Shown: positions 17,490 through 26,239 of the stretch, in pieces
How positions within the stretch are numbered: the stretch's first letter is position 1
How the letters are laid out: the number at the start of each line of letters is the position of its first letter
Origin: JAMHZE01 sp964424715
GTDB lineage: Bacteria; Pseudomonadota; Alphaproteobacteria; Rickettsiales; UBA8987
Assembly (NCBI GenBank): GCA_964424715.1
Contig: CAYRJW010000002.1
Coordinates: forward strand, 4,220-68,219
DNA: 64,000 bases
Reading direction: 5' to 3'
Notes under the pieces: model-generated
The model's input: the letters and a program-made list of their open reading frames with translations, nothing else
Database searches by the model: none
Told to the model about the DNA's origin: nothing
Program-made: the position numbers and the translations under genes

Positions 17490-18501
17490 TTAATTAAAAG
17501 GGTCTTCGTATTTTTTAGCTAATTCTTCGATATTCTCAGGAGGCCAGCCTGGAATGTCCATGCCGAAGCGAAGGCCCATTTCAGAAAGAACTTCTTTGAT
17601 CTCGTTAAGTGATTTTCTGCCGAAGTTAGGAGTGCGCAGCATCTCAGATTCAGTTTTGCGTACAAGGTCACCGATATAAACGATATTATCGTTTTTCAGG
17701 CAGTTTGCAGAACGAACTGAAAGTTCAAGCTCATCAACCTTGCGAAGAAGGTTTTTATTGAACGGAAGTTCATCTTTAACTTCTGTGTGTTCTTCAACTT
17801 CATTGAAGTTGATGAATACATNNNNNNNNNNGAATTTTAGCAGAGAAGGCAACGGCATCTTCAGGTTTGATAGTGCCGTTTGTCTCAACAGTAAGGATAA
17901 GTTTATCGTAGTCGGTAACTTGTCCAACGCGGGCCTGTTCAACTCTGTAAGAAACTTTCTCAACAGGAGTGTAAAGCGCATCGATAGGGATAAGGCCGAT
18001 AGGTGCATCAGCAGGTTTATTCTGAGCTGCAGCAACATAACCTTTGCCGGTCTCAACGATAAGTTCTGCGTTAAGAGTAGCGCCTGCATCAAGTGTGCAG
18101 ATAACAACTTCTTTATTGGCAACTTCAACATTCGCTGTTTCTTCGATATCGGCAGCTGTAACAACTTTAGGGCCGGTCGCTTTAAGGCGAAGTATTTTTT
18201 TCTCAGGGCTGTGAGATACGAAGTTTATCGCTTTGATGTTAAGAACGATATCAGTAACATCTTCACGAACGCCTGCGATCGCAGAGAACTCATGCAGAAC
18301 GCCATCGATCTTGATAGCTGTAACAGCAGCGCCCTGAAGTGAGGAAAGAAGCACGCGGCGTATAGCGTTACCAAGAGTAAGACCAAAACCTCTTTCAAGA
18401 GGTTCGATAACTACTTCAGCTTTTTTGTTTGTATGTTCTTTGAAATTAACTTTAGAAGGTTTTATCAACTCTCTCCAGTTTTTCGCTATCATTGCAGACA
18501 T
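17490..18501 (-). CDS. rpoA: DNA-directed RNA polymerase subunit alpha (interrupted by assembly gap)
   Basis: The N-terminal assembly domain (NWRELIKPSKV; EPLERGFGLTLGNAIRRVLLSS; HEFSAIAGVREDV) reads from ATG 18501 to AFSAKI. After 10 Ns the second part resumes at VFINF and contains the alpha-CTD (SVRSANCLKNDNI, TPNFGRKSLNEI). The two parts are in different frames only because the N run has an arbitrary length. Family members read AKILQDQL-x-VF here, which would need about 15 rather than 10 missing bases, giving a normal protein of about 339 residues. It is therefore treated as intact. AAGGGAG precedes the start. Confidence 0.96.
17822..17831. other. Assembly gap (10 N) inside rpoA
   Basis: Placeholder Ns. 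The flanking codons fit an intact rpoA only if the true gap is a different length (about 15 nt by family alignment). Confidence 0.9.
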
Positions 18502-18540
18502 ATTATATACTCCCTTAATAATTAATATTTTAATCTCTTA

Positions 18541-18610
18541 AAGGTTAGAGGTTTAAGGTTACAGGTTTTTTCTTAAACCCTTCACCTGTCACCTGTTACC
18601 TGTGACCTGA
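18541..18610. repeat. Palindrome of tandem 7-bp words between rpsK and rpoA
   Basis: Words of the type AGGTTAC/AGGTTTA on one arm face ACCTGTC/ACCTGTT/ACCTGTG words on the other, separated by a T-rich loop. It belongs to the same family as 17414-17482 but is not an identical copy. Confidence 0.8.
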
Positions 18611-18612
18611 TA

Positions 18613-19047
18613 TTATACTCTTCTCGGCTTCGGTGGCCTGCACCCGTTATGAGGCATGCCAGTGATATCGCGGATATTGCTTATATTGAAACCAGCCGAC
18701 TGAAGCGCGCGAAGAGCAGATTCCCTGCCAGCGCCAACGCCTTTAATAAGAACATCAACGGAAATAAGGCCAACATCAGCAACGCCTTTAAGCGCTTTCT
18801 CGGTAGCAACCTGTGCCGCGTATGGTGTAGATTTCCTTGAGCCTTTAAAGCCGCAATTACCTGCGCTTGCCCATGAAATAGCATTTCCTGCTGCGTCAGT
18901 TATTGTAACGATGGTATTGTTGAAAGAAGCATTGATATGAACAGTACCTTTGGTAACAGTTCTTTTATTTTTCTTTTTTACCGGCTTAGCGACAACGCCA
19001 GCTCCGGCTTCCTGTGTTTTATCTTTCTTTTCAGCTTTAGCGTTCAT
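18613..19047 (-). CDS. rpsK: 30S ribosomal protein S11
   Basis: A 144-residue ribosomal protein. The conserved core begins at GTVHINASFNNTIVTITD and includes ISWASAGNCGFKGSRKSTP, VLIKGVGAGRESALRAL and the C-terminal RPPKPRRV. The N-terminal Lys/Ala-rich extension of about 35 residues is longer than in E. coli S11 (129 aa). It is the second gene of the alpha operon, 28 bp after rpsM. Confidence 0.98.
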   Translation of the reverse strand: MNAKAEKKDKTQEAGAGVVAKPVKKKNKRTVTKGTVHINASFNNTIVTITDAAGNAISWASAGNCGFKGSRKSTPYAAQVATEKALKGVADVGLISVDVLIKGVGAGRESALRALQSAGFNISNIRDITGMPHNGCRPPKPRRV

Positions 19048-19075
19048 GATGTGTGTCTGTTAATTATTAATTAAA

Positions 19076-19453
19076 TTACTTAGTTACTTTTTTCTTGCCG
19101 GCGATAGCAACTGCTTTACCTTTACGGGTACGTGCATTTGTGTGCGTTCTCTGGCCGCGAACCGGAAGCCTTTTACGGTGACGAAGGCCCTGGTATGAGC
19201 CAAGATCCATCTTTTGTTTAATATTCGCAGAAACTTCGCGGCGAAGATCACCTTCGATAACAAAGTTAGCATCGATATACTCACGAAGAGTTATCGTTTC
19301 AAGCTCAGTAAGGTCTTTCACCCTTTTATCTGGCGATAGTTTTGTATCCTCACAGATCTTCTTTGCTAAAGTTGGTCCAATACCAAATAAGTATCTGAGA
19401 GATATCTCTAATCTTTTTTGAACTGGTAAATTTACACCTGCTATACGAGCCAT
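19076..19453 (-). CDS. rpsM: 30S ribosomal protein S13
   Basis: A 125-residue ribosomal protein starting MARIAGVNLP, with LRYLFGIGP, DLRREVSANIKQKMDLGSYQG and the C-terminal RGQRTHTNARTRKG. The frame is open upstream to 19501, but the family start at 19453 is preceded by AGGAATG at suitable spacing and is clearly correct. It opens the alpha operon; secY/adk are not upstream, so this operon is detached from the spc operon. Confidence 0.98.
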   Translation of the reverse strand: MARIAGVNLPVQKRLEISLRYLFGIGPTLAKKICEDTKLSPDKRVKDLTELETITLREYIDANFVIEGDLRREVSANIKQKMDLGSYQGLRHRKRLPVRGQRTHTNARTRKGKAVAIAGKKKVTK

Positions 19454-19590
19454 TTTTACTACATTCCTGTTAAATTTTTGGAATGCGCAATATATCCGCA
19501 AAAGTTAGGCTGTCAATAGTTATTTTATATGTTATTTAGGCTTACAGATAAGGGCTGATTGCCCGGTTAAAAATTAGGGAAAATACATAA

Positions 19591-20820
19591 ATGTTCCGCG
19601 ATATAATAGTAGATACCAATACGCGCTTCTGCGCGGCCATCAAGGATATAACAATTCTTGGCACCACCAACTGGCCGGAATCCGCCAAGCACGAGTTCAT
19701 GGCGAATCTTTCCCGCGGTGATCTGCTGCCGCCGAAGTTCGAGTATCAGAAGCGAGATTTCTCTGAAAAGAAAGCGATCTTACAAGGCATAATAGATGAA
19801 GTAGGCCACATGGGCCACCCCGCCACCAATCTTATAAAGCGTAATGCCGAAAGTTATTTTAATGCCCTTACAATGCTTGAGAACCTTGGCACTCCAGCGG
19901 TAACTGAGATATCGAAGGACCTCTACGGCAGCCCTTATGATGTGATACCTGGTTACAAATATACATCACTACAGGCTGCAAATTACTTTTTGGAGGTTTC
20001 CGGTACTTTCCGCTCTGAGGAAATGGAAGCTTTCACTGATAACCGCGAGATGGATGCCAAGACCCTGCGCAACTATCTTATAGTCCGCATGAAGCATGTT
20101 TTCGGCCAGAAGGAGATAAAAGTCGATCTGGTGCCGGACCTTGCCTCTAAGGCCTCGGTAAGCTCCTCACGCGTTAAACTGCGTGAATCGGCCATATTTA
20201 AAGAGCATGAGGCCCGTCAGCTTCTGCACCACGAGGTATTCACCCACGCGCTAACCTCCATTAACGGTTCCATGCAGCCTTATATGACCTCCATCCAGTT
20301 CAACGCCCCGCGCATTACCGCCACGCAGGAAGGCCTTGCCCAGTTCTCTGAACTCATCACCGGCTCTATCCACCTGCTGCGCCTTAAGCGCATAGCGCTC
20401 CGCATCATAGCGCTGGATATGGCCTTTAACGGTGCCGATTTCATCGACCTGTTCAAATTCTTCAAGAAACAAGGCGATTCCGACGAGGAAAGCTATCTCT
20501 CCTCCATGCGCATCTTCCGCGGCGGCACCCCTAAGGGTGGCGTCATCTTCATGAAAGACGGCGTATATATAAAAGGCATGCTCGAGGTCTACAGCTTCTT
20601 CATCAAATCAATGAAGGAGAACAACCTCGAACACATGCGCATCTTCTTCGCCGGCAAAATGACCACCTCCGACGTAGAGGACATGAACAGCATGGCCGAT
20701 ACCGAAATACTGGAACAACCAAAATATATCCCGTTATGGTTCGAGAATATCCATAACCTCGCGGCGATACTGGCCTTCATGAAATTCGTGACTAATCTGG
20801 ATTTTAAGAAGATGGAATAA
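19591..20820 (+). CDS. DUF1704 (QEGLA-motif) putative zinc metallopeptidase
   Basis: A 409-residue cytoplasmic protein. HHEVFTH (HExxxH) at about residue 211 and TQEGLA at about 250 form the signature of the DUF1704 family, which includes the tubulin/MAP carboxypeptidase MATCAP of animals. Bacterial members are often annotated 'flavohemoglobin expression-modulating QEGLA motif protein'. The metal ligands (two His and Glu) are present, so an active peptidase is plausible; the substrate is unknown. The gene stands alone, divergent from rpsM, with no partner genes. Confidence 0.85.
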   Translation: MFRDIIVDTNTRFCAAIKDITILGTTNWPESAKHEFMANLSRGDLLPPKFEYQKRDFSEKKAILQGIIDEVGHMGHPATNLIKRNAESYFNALTMLENLGTPAVTEISKDLYGSPYDVIPGYKYTSLQAANYFLEVSGTFRSEEMEAFTDNREMDAKTLRNYLIVRMKHVFGQKEIKVDLVPDLASKASVSSSRVKLRESAIFKEHEARQLLHHEVFTHALTSINGSMQPYMTSIQFNAPRITATQEGLAQFSELITGSIHLLRLKRIALRIIALDMAFNGADFIDLFKFFKKQGDSDEESYLSSMRIFRGGTPKGGVIFMKDGVYIKGMLEVYSFFIKSMKENNLEHMRIFFAGKMTTSDVEDMNSMADTEILEQPKYIPLWFENIHNLAAILAFMKFVTNLDFKKME

Positions 20821-20976
20821 GCTTATTGTTGCTTGTTTTATTCTTCTTTAAATCCTTACGAAATTACCTCAAATTTTACCTATCTCACAACTTACAGTTA
20901 AAAATAGCAACCCATTGATTTGTCGTTATAATCACCCCATTATTTTTATGCATTCCCCTAGCGTATCACCCCATAT

Positions 20977-20987
20977 CGTGGTATAAT
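20977..20987 (+). promoter_or_regulatory. Extended -10 promoter of the 70-aa membrane protein
   Basis: CGTGGTATAAT contains TATAAT at 20982-20987 with an extended TGG. It shares the GTGGTATAAT core with the CtrA-type promoters but has no TTAA-N7-TTAA box. The leader of about 70 nt contains two small hairpins and ends in a strong AGGAGG ribosome site. Confidence 0.6.
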
Positions 20988-21059
20988 AAAGAATATAAAA
21001 ATTCTTCTGGATAAACTTACCATTTCGGTAGGCCAAATCAGGGGAGTTAGGAGGAAAAC

Positions 21060-21272
21060 ATGACTGTTCTTGATTCATTCAAAAACTATAATCTTAAAAC
21101 GTTCGTAGATTATCTAGTTTATGGTATCGTACTTGCGGTGATCATCTCTATGGTGCACACCTTTGTGATACCTATGATGGTTAAGCTTATACCTGGTACA
21201 ATATTTACCGGTACCATCACATTGACTGATATATTGCTGTTCCTGTTACTGTTACTTACAGTGAAGAAGTAA
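21060..21272 (+). CDS. Small two-helix membrane protein, faintly MscL-like
   Basis: A 70-residue protein with two predicted transmembrane helices (about 15-45 and 52-68). The first has the order KTFVDYLVYGIVLAVI...FVIPMM, which loosely resembles TM1 of the mechanosensitive channel MscL (NVVDLAVGVIIGAAF...IIMP). It is half the size of MscL and lacks the periplasmic loop and C-terminal helix. A consensus extended -10, AGGAGG and a strong terminator show that it is a real, well-expressed gene. The function is not assigned. Confidence 0.7.
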   Translation: MTVLDSFKNYNLKTFVDYLVYGIVLAVIISMVHTFVIPMMVKLIPGTIFTGTITLTDILLFLLLLLTVKK

Positions 21273-21297
21273 CTAGCAATAGAGATTAATTTCTCGG

Positions 21298-21327
21298 GCC
21301 CCGTAAGCAATTACGGGGCTTTTTTTT
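21298..21327 (+). terminator. Rho-independent terminator
   Basis: A perfect 9-bp stem GCCCCGTAA/TTACGGGGC with a GCAA tetraloop is followed by eight Ts. It lies 25 bp after the 70-aa membrane protein gene. Confidence 0.95.
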
Positions 21328-21362
21328 GCCTATAATATACTTCCCCTCTAGGGAGAGGGAAG

Positions 21363-22067
21363 CTATCTAACTAAGGCTTTGCACCTCTCCGGTAGCTCCA
21401 TTAAGTGCTTTTTCCGTTCAATTTCTAGTTGTTTTAACTCTTCCAGCTCCTCTTTGGTCCTTTCCTTGAACCACCATTCCAGTGTCTCATCGCACCCATC
21501 CCCCTTAATATCATCATAATCATCCGGTTTTTTGCAATCAGGGCCATCGGAGGGGCATTTTAGCCTTACGTGGAAATGTTTATCATGCCCATACCACGGC
21601 CTTATTTTGCCGAGCCATGATTCTCCCTTATGGTCTGTGCATAGCTGCTTTTTAATTAGGGGATTTACAAATATCCTGTCCACTTCGTTAAAACCCGTTG
21701 CGGTTTTTAATAACTCTGTTCTTTTATCGGCAGGGGGATAATAAAGATCAACATCAAGCCCTGTCTGGTGAGACCTGTGACCGGATGAGAATGGCCCGCC
21801 TTTAGCCAGCCCGATATCGCCTGCCATCAATTTTACCTTCGAGATCGCGGCAAGCTTCCGCATATATTCCTTCATTGCCGGGTGCGCAAAATAACGGATG
21901 CCACCCAGCGGCACTATCACCGCCCCGATGATACAGCCATTAGAATATGTGCCGATACTTTCAGCCTTGCCGGGGGTAGGGTGTTTCTGCATCTCCCATA
22001 TATTCTTTGCTGAGGAAAAAGCGGGCAGAGCGGTGATAGCTAAAGTAAGTAATAAAAAAACTCTCAT
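21363..22067 (-). CDS. mepA: Penicillin-insensitive murein endopeptidase
   Basis: A 234-residue periplasmic LAS-type metallopeptidase (M74) that cuts peptidoglycan cross-links. It has a signal peptide (cleavage near FSSA), the zinc segment GHRSHQTGLDVDLYY and the second site HDKHFHVRLKCP. Length is a little short of E. coli MepA (274). Its ATG overlaps the stop of the upstream transporter by four bases (ATGA), so the two are translationally coupled. Confidence 0.94.
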   Translation of the reverse strand: MRVFLLLTLAITALPAFSSAKNIWEMQKHPTPGKAESIGTYSNGCIIGAVIVPLGGIRYFAHPAMKEYMRKLAAISKVKLMAGDIGLAKGGPFSSGHRSHQTGLDVDLYYPPADKRTELLKTATGFNEVDRIFVNPLIKKQLCTDHKGESWLGKIRPWYGHDKHFHVRLKCPSDGPDCKKPDDYDDIKGDGCDETLEWWFKERTKEELEELKQLEIERKKHLMELPERCKALVR

Positions 22068-23329
22068 CTGCTATATTTAATATCGATTTTGGCCCTTAAC
22101 AGAACCAGCGCGGCACTGAGTTTGAACAGGCATGGCACCATGCAGTATATTACCGAAAGTGCTTCCGCGCTATTACTATATTCTTCTGCCGATATCATGC
22201 TTCTGGCCTCGAACCCGTAAAAACCGAGCATAATGAACGATACCAGTACGCATACGCTAAGCGAGAATTTACTCGCCAGGAACCACAGGCTGTAATAACT
22301 GCCGGCCTTTTCCGGTTTTTCCACATTGTCAGAGAATAGCGATGGAGCCAACAATATATCTGCGCCGAAACATATGCCGGTAGCAACGCATATAACCATG
22401 AATTCAAATATATCCCCTTCACCAAGCAACAGGGATGCTGCAAAGAAGAGGCTTGCGAATATCATCGATACCACCCATGTATTCTTTTTTCCGGTCTTGC
22501 TGGAATATTTTGCCCAGAACGGGACGGAGACGATCGCGCTTATATAATATACTAGCAACATATACCCTGCCAGATGCTCGGCATTTATTACATATTTCAC
22601 ATAAAAAAGTACCGTGGTGATTATCAGCCCCTGTGATATCCCATTCAGCATCAATACAATAAGATATCTGCCCTGCCGGTGTGAAAGCGCGATATCGCAT
22701 AATTTCTTCAGCGTCAGTTCCGGGTGGAACATGAAGCTTGGCTTCGCCTTAACGAAATGCAGTAATGTCCCCGCTGTGAATAGCAGCGCGATAAAAACGA
22801 ATATGAGTTCGTTGTATGCCTCTTTGAATGTATATTTATCAGCAAGGATGGTTGGGAACACCGTTGCCGTGAGGAACCCCAGTAGAATGAACATCTCCCG
22901 TGCGCCTGCAACGCGGTTCTGGTCGCGGTAGTCGCGGGTTATCTCAACGCTCATGGCGTAATGATTTATGAAAATGATATTATGCAGCAGAAAAGTGACC
23001 GTATAGAAAAATATTATCGCAATAAGCGAATGGAATGGCGGGAATGCAAGAAAATAGAACGAAAGTGCCATGAACGGCAGACAGACATATATCACCTTCT
23101 TGCGGTATATCCTTTTCAGGTTCAGTCTATCTGCCAGCGCGCCAAGCAAGGGTGTCAGCGCCAGTGATATTACGGCGGTGATAAGGAATACCGAAACTAT
23201 CGATACCAGCGAAAGTCCATATTGCTCATGATATATTTTAGGAATGTAAACAAAAAGGGAAAGACTGACAAACGCCATCGGCCACCCGAGAAACCCGTAA
23301 CAGAATAATTTTTTCCTTCTGATACTCAA
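22064..23329 (-). CDS. MFS transporter, GPH/MFS_2 type, coupled to mepA
   Basis: A 421-residue protein with about 12 transmembrane helices. The N-terminus (KKLFCYGFLGWPMAFVSL) and the cytoplasmic loop GALADRLNLKR fit the glycoside-pentoside-hexuronide symporter branch. The substrate is unknown. Four-base overlap with mepA suggests import of cell-wall breakdown products, although it does not look like AmpG. An upstream spacer of about 260 bp separates it from purA. Confidence 0.82.
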   Translation of the reverse strand: MSIRRKKLFCYGFLGWPMAFVSLSLFVYIPKIYHEQYGLSLVSIVSVFLITAVISLALTPLLGALADRLNLKRIYRKKVIYVCLPFMALSFYFLAFPPFHSLIAIIFFYTVTFLLHNIIFINHYAMSVEITRDYRDQNRVAGAREMFILLGFLTATVFPTILADKYTFKEAYNELIFVFIALLFTAGTLLHFVKAKPSFMFHPELTLKKLCDIALSHRQGRYLIVLMLNGISQGLIITTVLFYVKYVINAEHLAGYMLLVYYISAIVSVPFWAKYSSKTGKKNTWVVSMIFASLFFAASLLLGEGDIFEFMVICVATGICFGADILLAPSLFSDNVEKPEKAGSYYSLWFLASKFSLSVCVLVSFIMLGFYGFEARSMISAEEYSNSAEALSVIYCMVPCLFKLSAALVLLRAKIDIKYSR

Positions 23330-23465
23330 ACCTACCCCCCTAAAGGATAATGTTAACCGTGTTTACATAATATACTAATTTCTATACGAAAAATAGCCTA
23401 TAGTTGAAGTTTTGGGGTAACTATCTGGATTTTAATATTAATCTTATTAATAATCCTCAAGGCCA

Positions 23466-23556
23466 CTTCCCGGCGAAGGCTGAGAACCATTGTTAGGCAA
23501 ATTCCTGACCAATATTTGTGGCGTGATGGATCCAAGCTTTCGCTGGGATAAAGCTA
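23466..23556. repeat. Imperfect palindrome, RPE-like, between transporter and purA
   Basis: CCCGGCGAAGGCTGAG on one side and AAGCTTTCGCTGGGA on the other form an imperfect inverted repeat containing GATGGATCC. Similar 'CCAGCGAAAGC...GGATCC' units are common intergenic elements in alphaproteobacteria. The rest of the spacer shows nothing else I can name. Confidence 0.4.
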
Positions 23557-23590
23557 GGGAAAAATGAAGAAAAAAAGAAAGCAAAGTTCT

Positions 23591-24877
23591 TTAAAACGGA
23601 CTCTTGATAAGTATCGTATCTTCCCTTTCCGGGCTGGTGGAAATACTTTCTATCGGAACTCCAACAAGTTCTTCCAGCTTCTTGATATAAGCCAGGGCAT
23701 TTTTAGGTAATTTATCCAGCGTTCTCGCGTTTACTGTGGTCTCGCCTTTCCAGCCATCCAGTTCTATGAATTTTGGTTTTGCGGCAAGTTGCAGGTTCGG
23801 GGATGATGGCAGGTAATCGTAAGATTTGCCGTTTATATCATAGCCCACACAAATTTTTATTTTTTCACACTCATCAAGAACATCAAGCTTTGTAAGCGTT
23901 ATTGCATTTATCCCGCCGACCATGCAGGCCTGTTTCACCTGAACGGCATCGAACCAGCCGCAGCGGCGTTTTCTACCGGTGACAGTACCAAACTCATGAC
24001 CGCGACGGCCGAGTAATTCGCCGGTCTCATTATCCTGTTCCGCAGGGAAGGGGCCGCTGCCGACTCTGGTGGTATATGCCTTTGTGATACCAAGAACTTT
24101 TATTCCACGCACACCTAACCCGCTGCCAGTGAACGCTGTTGAAGCCACCGTATTGGATGATGTAACAAACGGGTAAGTGCCATGATCAATATCCAGCATT
24201 ACGCCCTGCGCGCCTTCAAATAATATTTTTTTGCCGGCATGTTCAAATTCATGCAGTAATTTCCAGGCTGGTTTTATGAATGGTATTATCTCATTCTTAA
24301 CAGAATTTATCTGCTTCAATACTTCGTTGAAATCTATCAGCTCAACGCCCATGCCTTTGCGGAACACATTATGATATTCCACAAGCGCAGTTAATTTCTC
24401 ATGCAGATATTTTTCATCTAAAAGGTCGCACATACGCAAACCGCGGCGCGCTATCTTATCCTCATAAGCCGGGCCAATTCCACGGCCTGTAGTGCCTATC
24501 TTGCTGTTACCTTTCATAAGCTCGCTGTTAAGATCAGCCTGCTGGTGGATAGGTAATATAAGCGTTGCATTCTCAGCTATAATTAAATTATCCGGCGTTA
24601 TCTCCACGCCATCTTTACGCACTCTTTCCATTTCCGAAAGCAGTGCGAACGGGTCTATTACAACGCCGTTACCGATTATCGAAATTTTATTTTTCCGTAC
24701 AATACCTGAAGGCAAAAGCGATAATTTAAACACCTTCCCATCTATCACCAGCGTATGCCCGGCATTATGCCCGCCCTGAAAGCGCACGATAACTTCCGCC
24801 TGCGCTGAAAGCCAATCGACTATCTTACCTTTTCCTTCATCACCCCACTGCGAACCTATTACTGCTACGATACTCAC
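23591..24877 (-). CDS. purA: Adenylosuccinate synthetase
   Basis: A 428-residue cytoplasmic enzyme joining IMP and aspartate with GTP in AMP synthesis. It shows the N-terminal GSQWGDEGKGK loop, QGGHNAGHT, the GTTGRGIGPAYEDK segment and FEGAQG. Length is standard. The gene is divergent from a PAS-GGDEF gene, with an octad-word palindrome about 34 bp upstream of its ATG. Confidence 0.98.
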   Translation of the reverse strand: MSIVAVIGSQWGDEGKGKIVDWLSAQAEVIVRFQGGHNAGHTLVIDGKVFKLSLLPSGIVRKNKISIIGNGVVIDPFALLSEMERVRKDGVEITPDNLIIAENATLILPIHQQADLNSELMKGNSKIGTTGRGIGPAYEDKIARRGLRMCDLLDEKYLHEKLTALVEYHNVFRKGMGVELIDFNEVLKQINSVKNEIIPFIKPAWKLLHEFEHAGKKILFEGAQGVMLDIDHGTYPFVTSSNTVASTAFTGSGLGVRGIKVLGITKAYTTRVGSGPFPAEQDNETGELLGRRGHEFGTVTGRKRRCGWFDAVQVKQACMVGGINAITLTKLDVLDECEKIKICVGYDINGKSYDYLPSSPNLQLAAKPKFIELDGWKGETTVNARTLDKLPKNALAYIKKLEELVGVPIESISTSPEREDTILIKSPF

Positions 24878-24911
24878 TTGAATCTATTCTCCAAAAAATA
24901 TTTTTAAATTG

Positions 24912-24989
24912 GTCTACAAGTCTACGAGTCAACAAGTCTACAAGTATAATATTAACTTGTCGACTTGTAAACTTGTCGACTTGTCGACA
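24912..24989. repeat. Palindrome of tandem 8-bp words, 5' of purA
   Basis: The left arm has four words of the type TCTACAAG/TCTACGAG/TCAACAAG. After an AT-rich loop the right arm has four words of the type CTTGTCGA/CTTGTAAA. The unit closely resembles that at 43258-43346, although the two loci are unrelated. Confidence 0.85.
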
Positions 24990-25139
24990 AAAAACTTACT
25001 TTAATATCTTTTTGTTTCTTAAATTCAACACCTAAAATTTTTTCTGTGAAACATTATTGACTTGTTCCACAAATTGTTATTTATACCATATTTAGTGTGT
25101 TATAATTTTAGTTCCAACTAAATATAGTAGGTAGGGTAA

Positions 25140-26216
25140 ATGACTGATTTCAAAATAAAAAACTCCAAAAAACCGGTCTCTTTCAGAAAGCCATCAAAAA
25201 CCGGACAGAAAAAATTCAATAATGACCAGCAGATCATACGTACGGACAAGAAAGGTTTTCTCTCGCGCATCAAGGATATGCAAAATGAAATAGACCTTCT
25301 GACATCATACTCTACCGATACAATTTACCGCCTTGATTACCGCACCATGAAATACAGCTACATCTCGCCTGCGGTATCGCGTCTACTTGGTTTCACTCCA
25401 CAGGAAATGAAGCGCATAAATTTCCGTTCTCTTATCGTAGAAACGAAATTAGTTACTGATGGTCTGAAAAAAGTTTCCTCCTTCGATGAGATGGAGAAAA
25501 AACGCATCGAGGGTGATGTGGGCAAATGGAATGCCGATTACCTCATTCGCACCAAAACCGGCGATAAGATATGGGTTTCAGACGTTTCATTCCCGTGGTT
25601 CGATGATAACGGCCATGTGATAGGTTCTGTAGGTTCGCTTCGTGATATCACCGAGCGCGTGATGATCGAACAAAAGATGTTTTCCGATATCGCATCTCTT
25701 TCCACCAACGACCCGCTGACTTCACTACCCGGCAGAACCAGTTTCTTTTCCGCGCTGGATAAAGAACTGCGCCGCATAAAACGCAGCAACGAGGAAGTTT
25801 CCCTTGTCGTATTCGATATAGATAACATGACCGGCATCAACAGTGAAATAGGCAAAGATGTTGCTAACAGTCTTATAATCGAGGTAGCAAAGATAATAAA
25901 AGTAGCAATGCGCGAGACCGACCTTGTTGCCCGCATTGAAGGTGGAACCTTCGCCGTTCTTCTCCCTGATACCGAAGTAAAAGGTGCCTATTACGTTGCT
26001 GATAGGGTGCGTGAATGGGTGAACAAAACACAATTCTCCTTCGGCGGTGACCGCAAGGCCATTTCCTGCAGCATCTCCGCCGGCATAGCCACCACCCACG
26101 CCAAGGAAAACCTCACCGCCGCCGATATGTTCAAACTGGCTGATACACGGCTTTATATTGCAAAAAATACCGGCCGCAATCAGGTTTCCATCGATGAAAT
26201 AGTTGCGATGCACTAA
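25140..26216 (+). CDS. PAS domain protein with degenerate GGDEF domain
   Basis: A 358-residue cytoplasmic protein. A Lys-rich N-terminus and short helix lead to a PAS domain (about 50-170; YRLDYRTMKYSYISPAVSRLLGFTPQE) and then a GGDEF domain (about 185-350; NDPLTSLPGR, VVFDIDNM, SISAGIA, ADTRLYIAK). The catalytic loop reads EGGTF where active diguanylate cyclases have GGDEF or GGEEF, so the catalytic acidic residue is missing. It is probably a receptor or scaffold rather than a cyclase. An AT-rich promoter with TATAAT at 25101-25106 precedes it. Confidence 0.88.
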   Translation: MTDFKIKNSKKPVSFRKPSKTGQKKFNNDQQIIRTDKKGFLSRIKDMQNEIDLLTSYSTDTIYRLDYRTMKYSYISPAVSRLLGFTPQEMKRINFRSLIVETKLVTDGLKKVSSFDEMEKKRIEGDVGKWNADYLIRTKTGDKIWVSDVSFPWFDDNGHVIGSVGSLRDITERVMIEQKMFSDIASLSTNDPLTSLPGRTSFFSALDKELRRIKRSNEEVSLVVFDIDNMTGINSEIGKDVANSLIIEVAKIIKVAMRETDLVARIEGGTFAVLLPDTEVKGAYYVADRVREWVNKTQFSFGGDRKAISCSISAGIATTHAKENLTAADMFKLADTRLYIAKNTGRNQVSIDEIVAMH

Positions 26217-26239
26217 ATGCCTTTCCATTTAGGAATTAA

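Noticed and set aside
17490..18501. rpoA pseudogene
   Set aside because: Both halves are intact and the frame change coincides with the 10-N placeholder.
19454..19501. N-terminal extension of S13
   Set aside because: The conserved family start MARIAGVNLP at 19453 has its own ribosome site.
25140..26216. Active diguanylate cyclase
   Set aside because: The signature loop is EGGTF, lacking the catalytic acidic residue.
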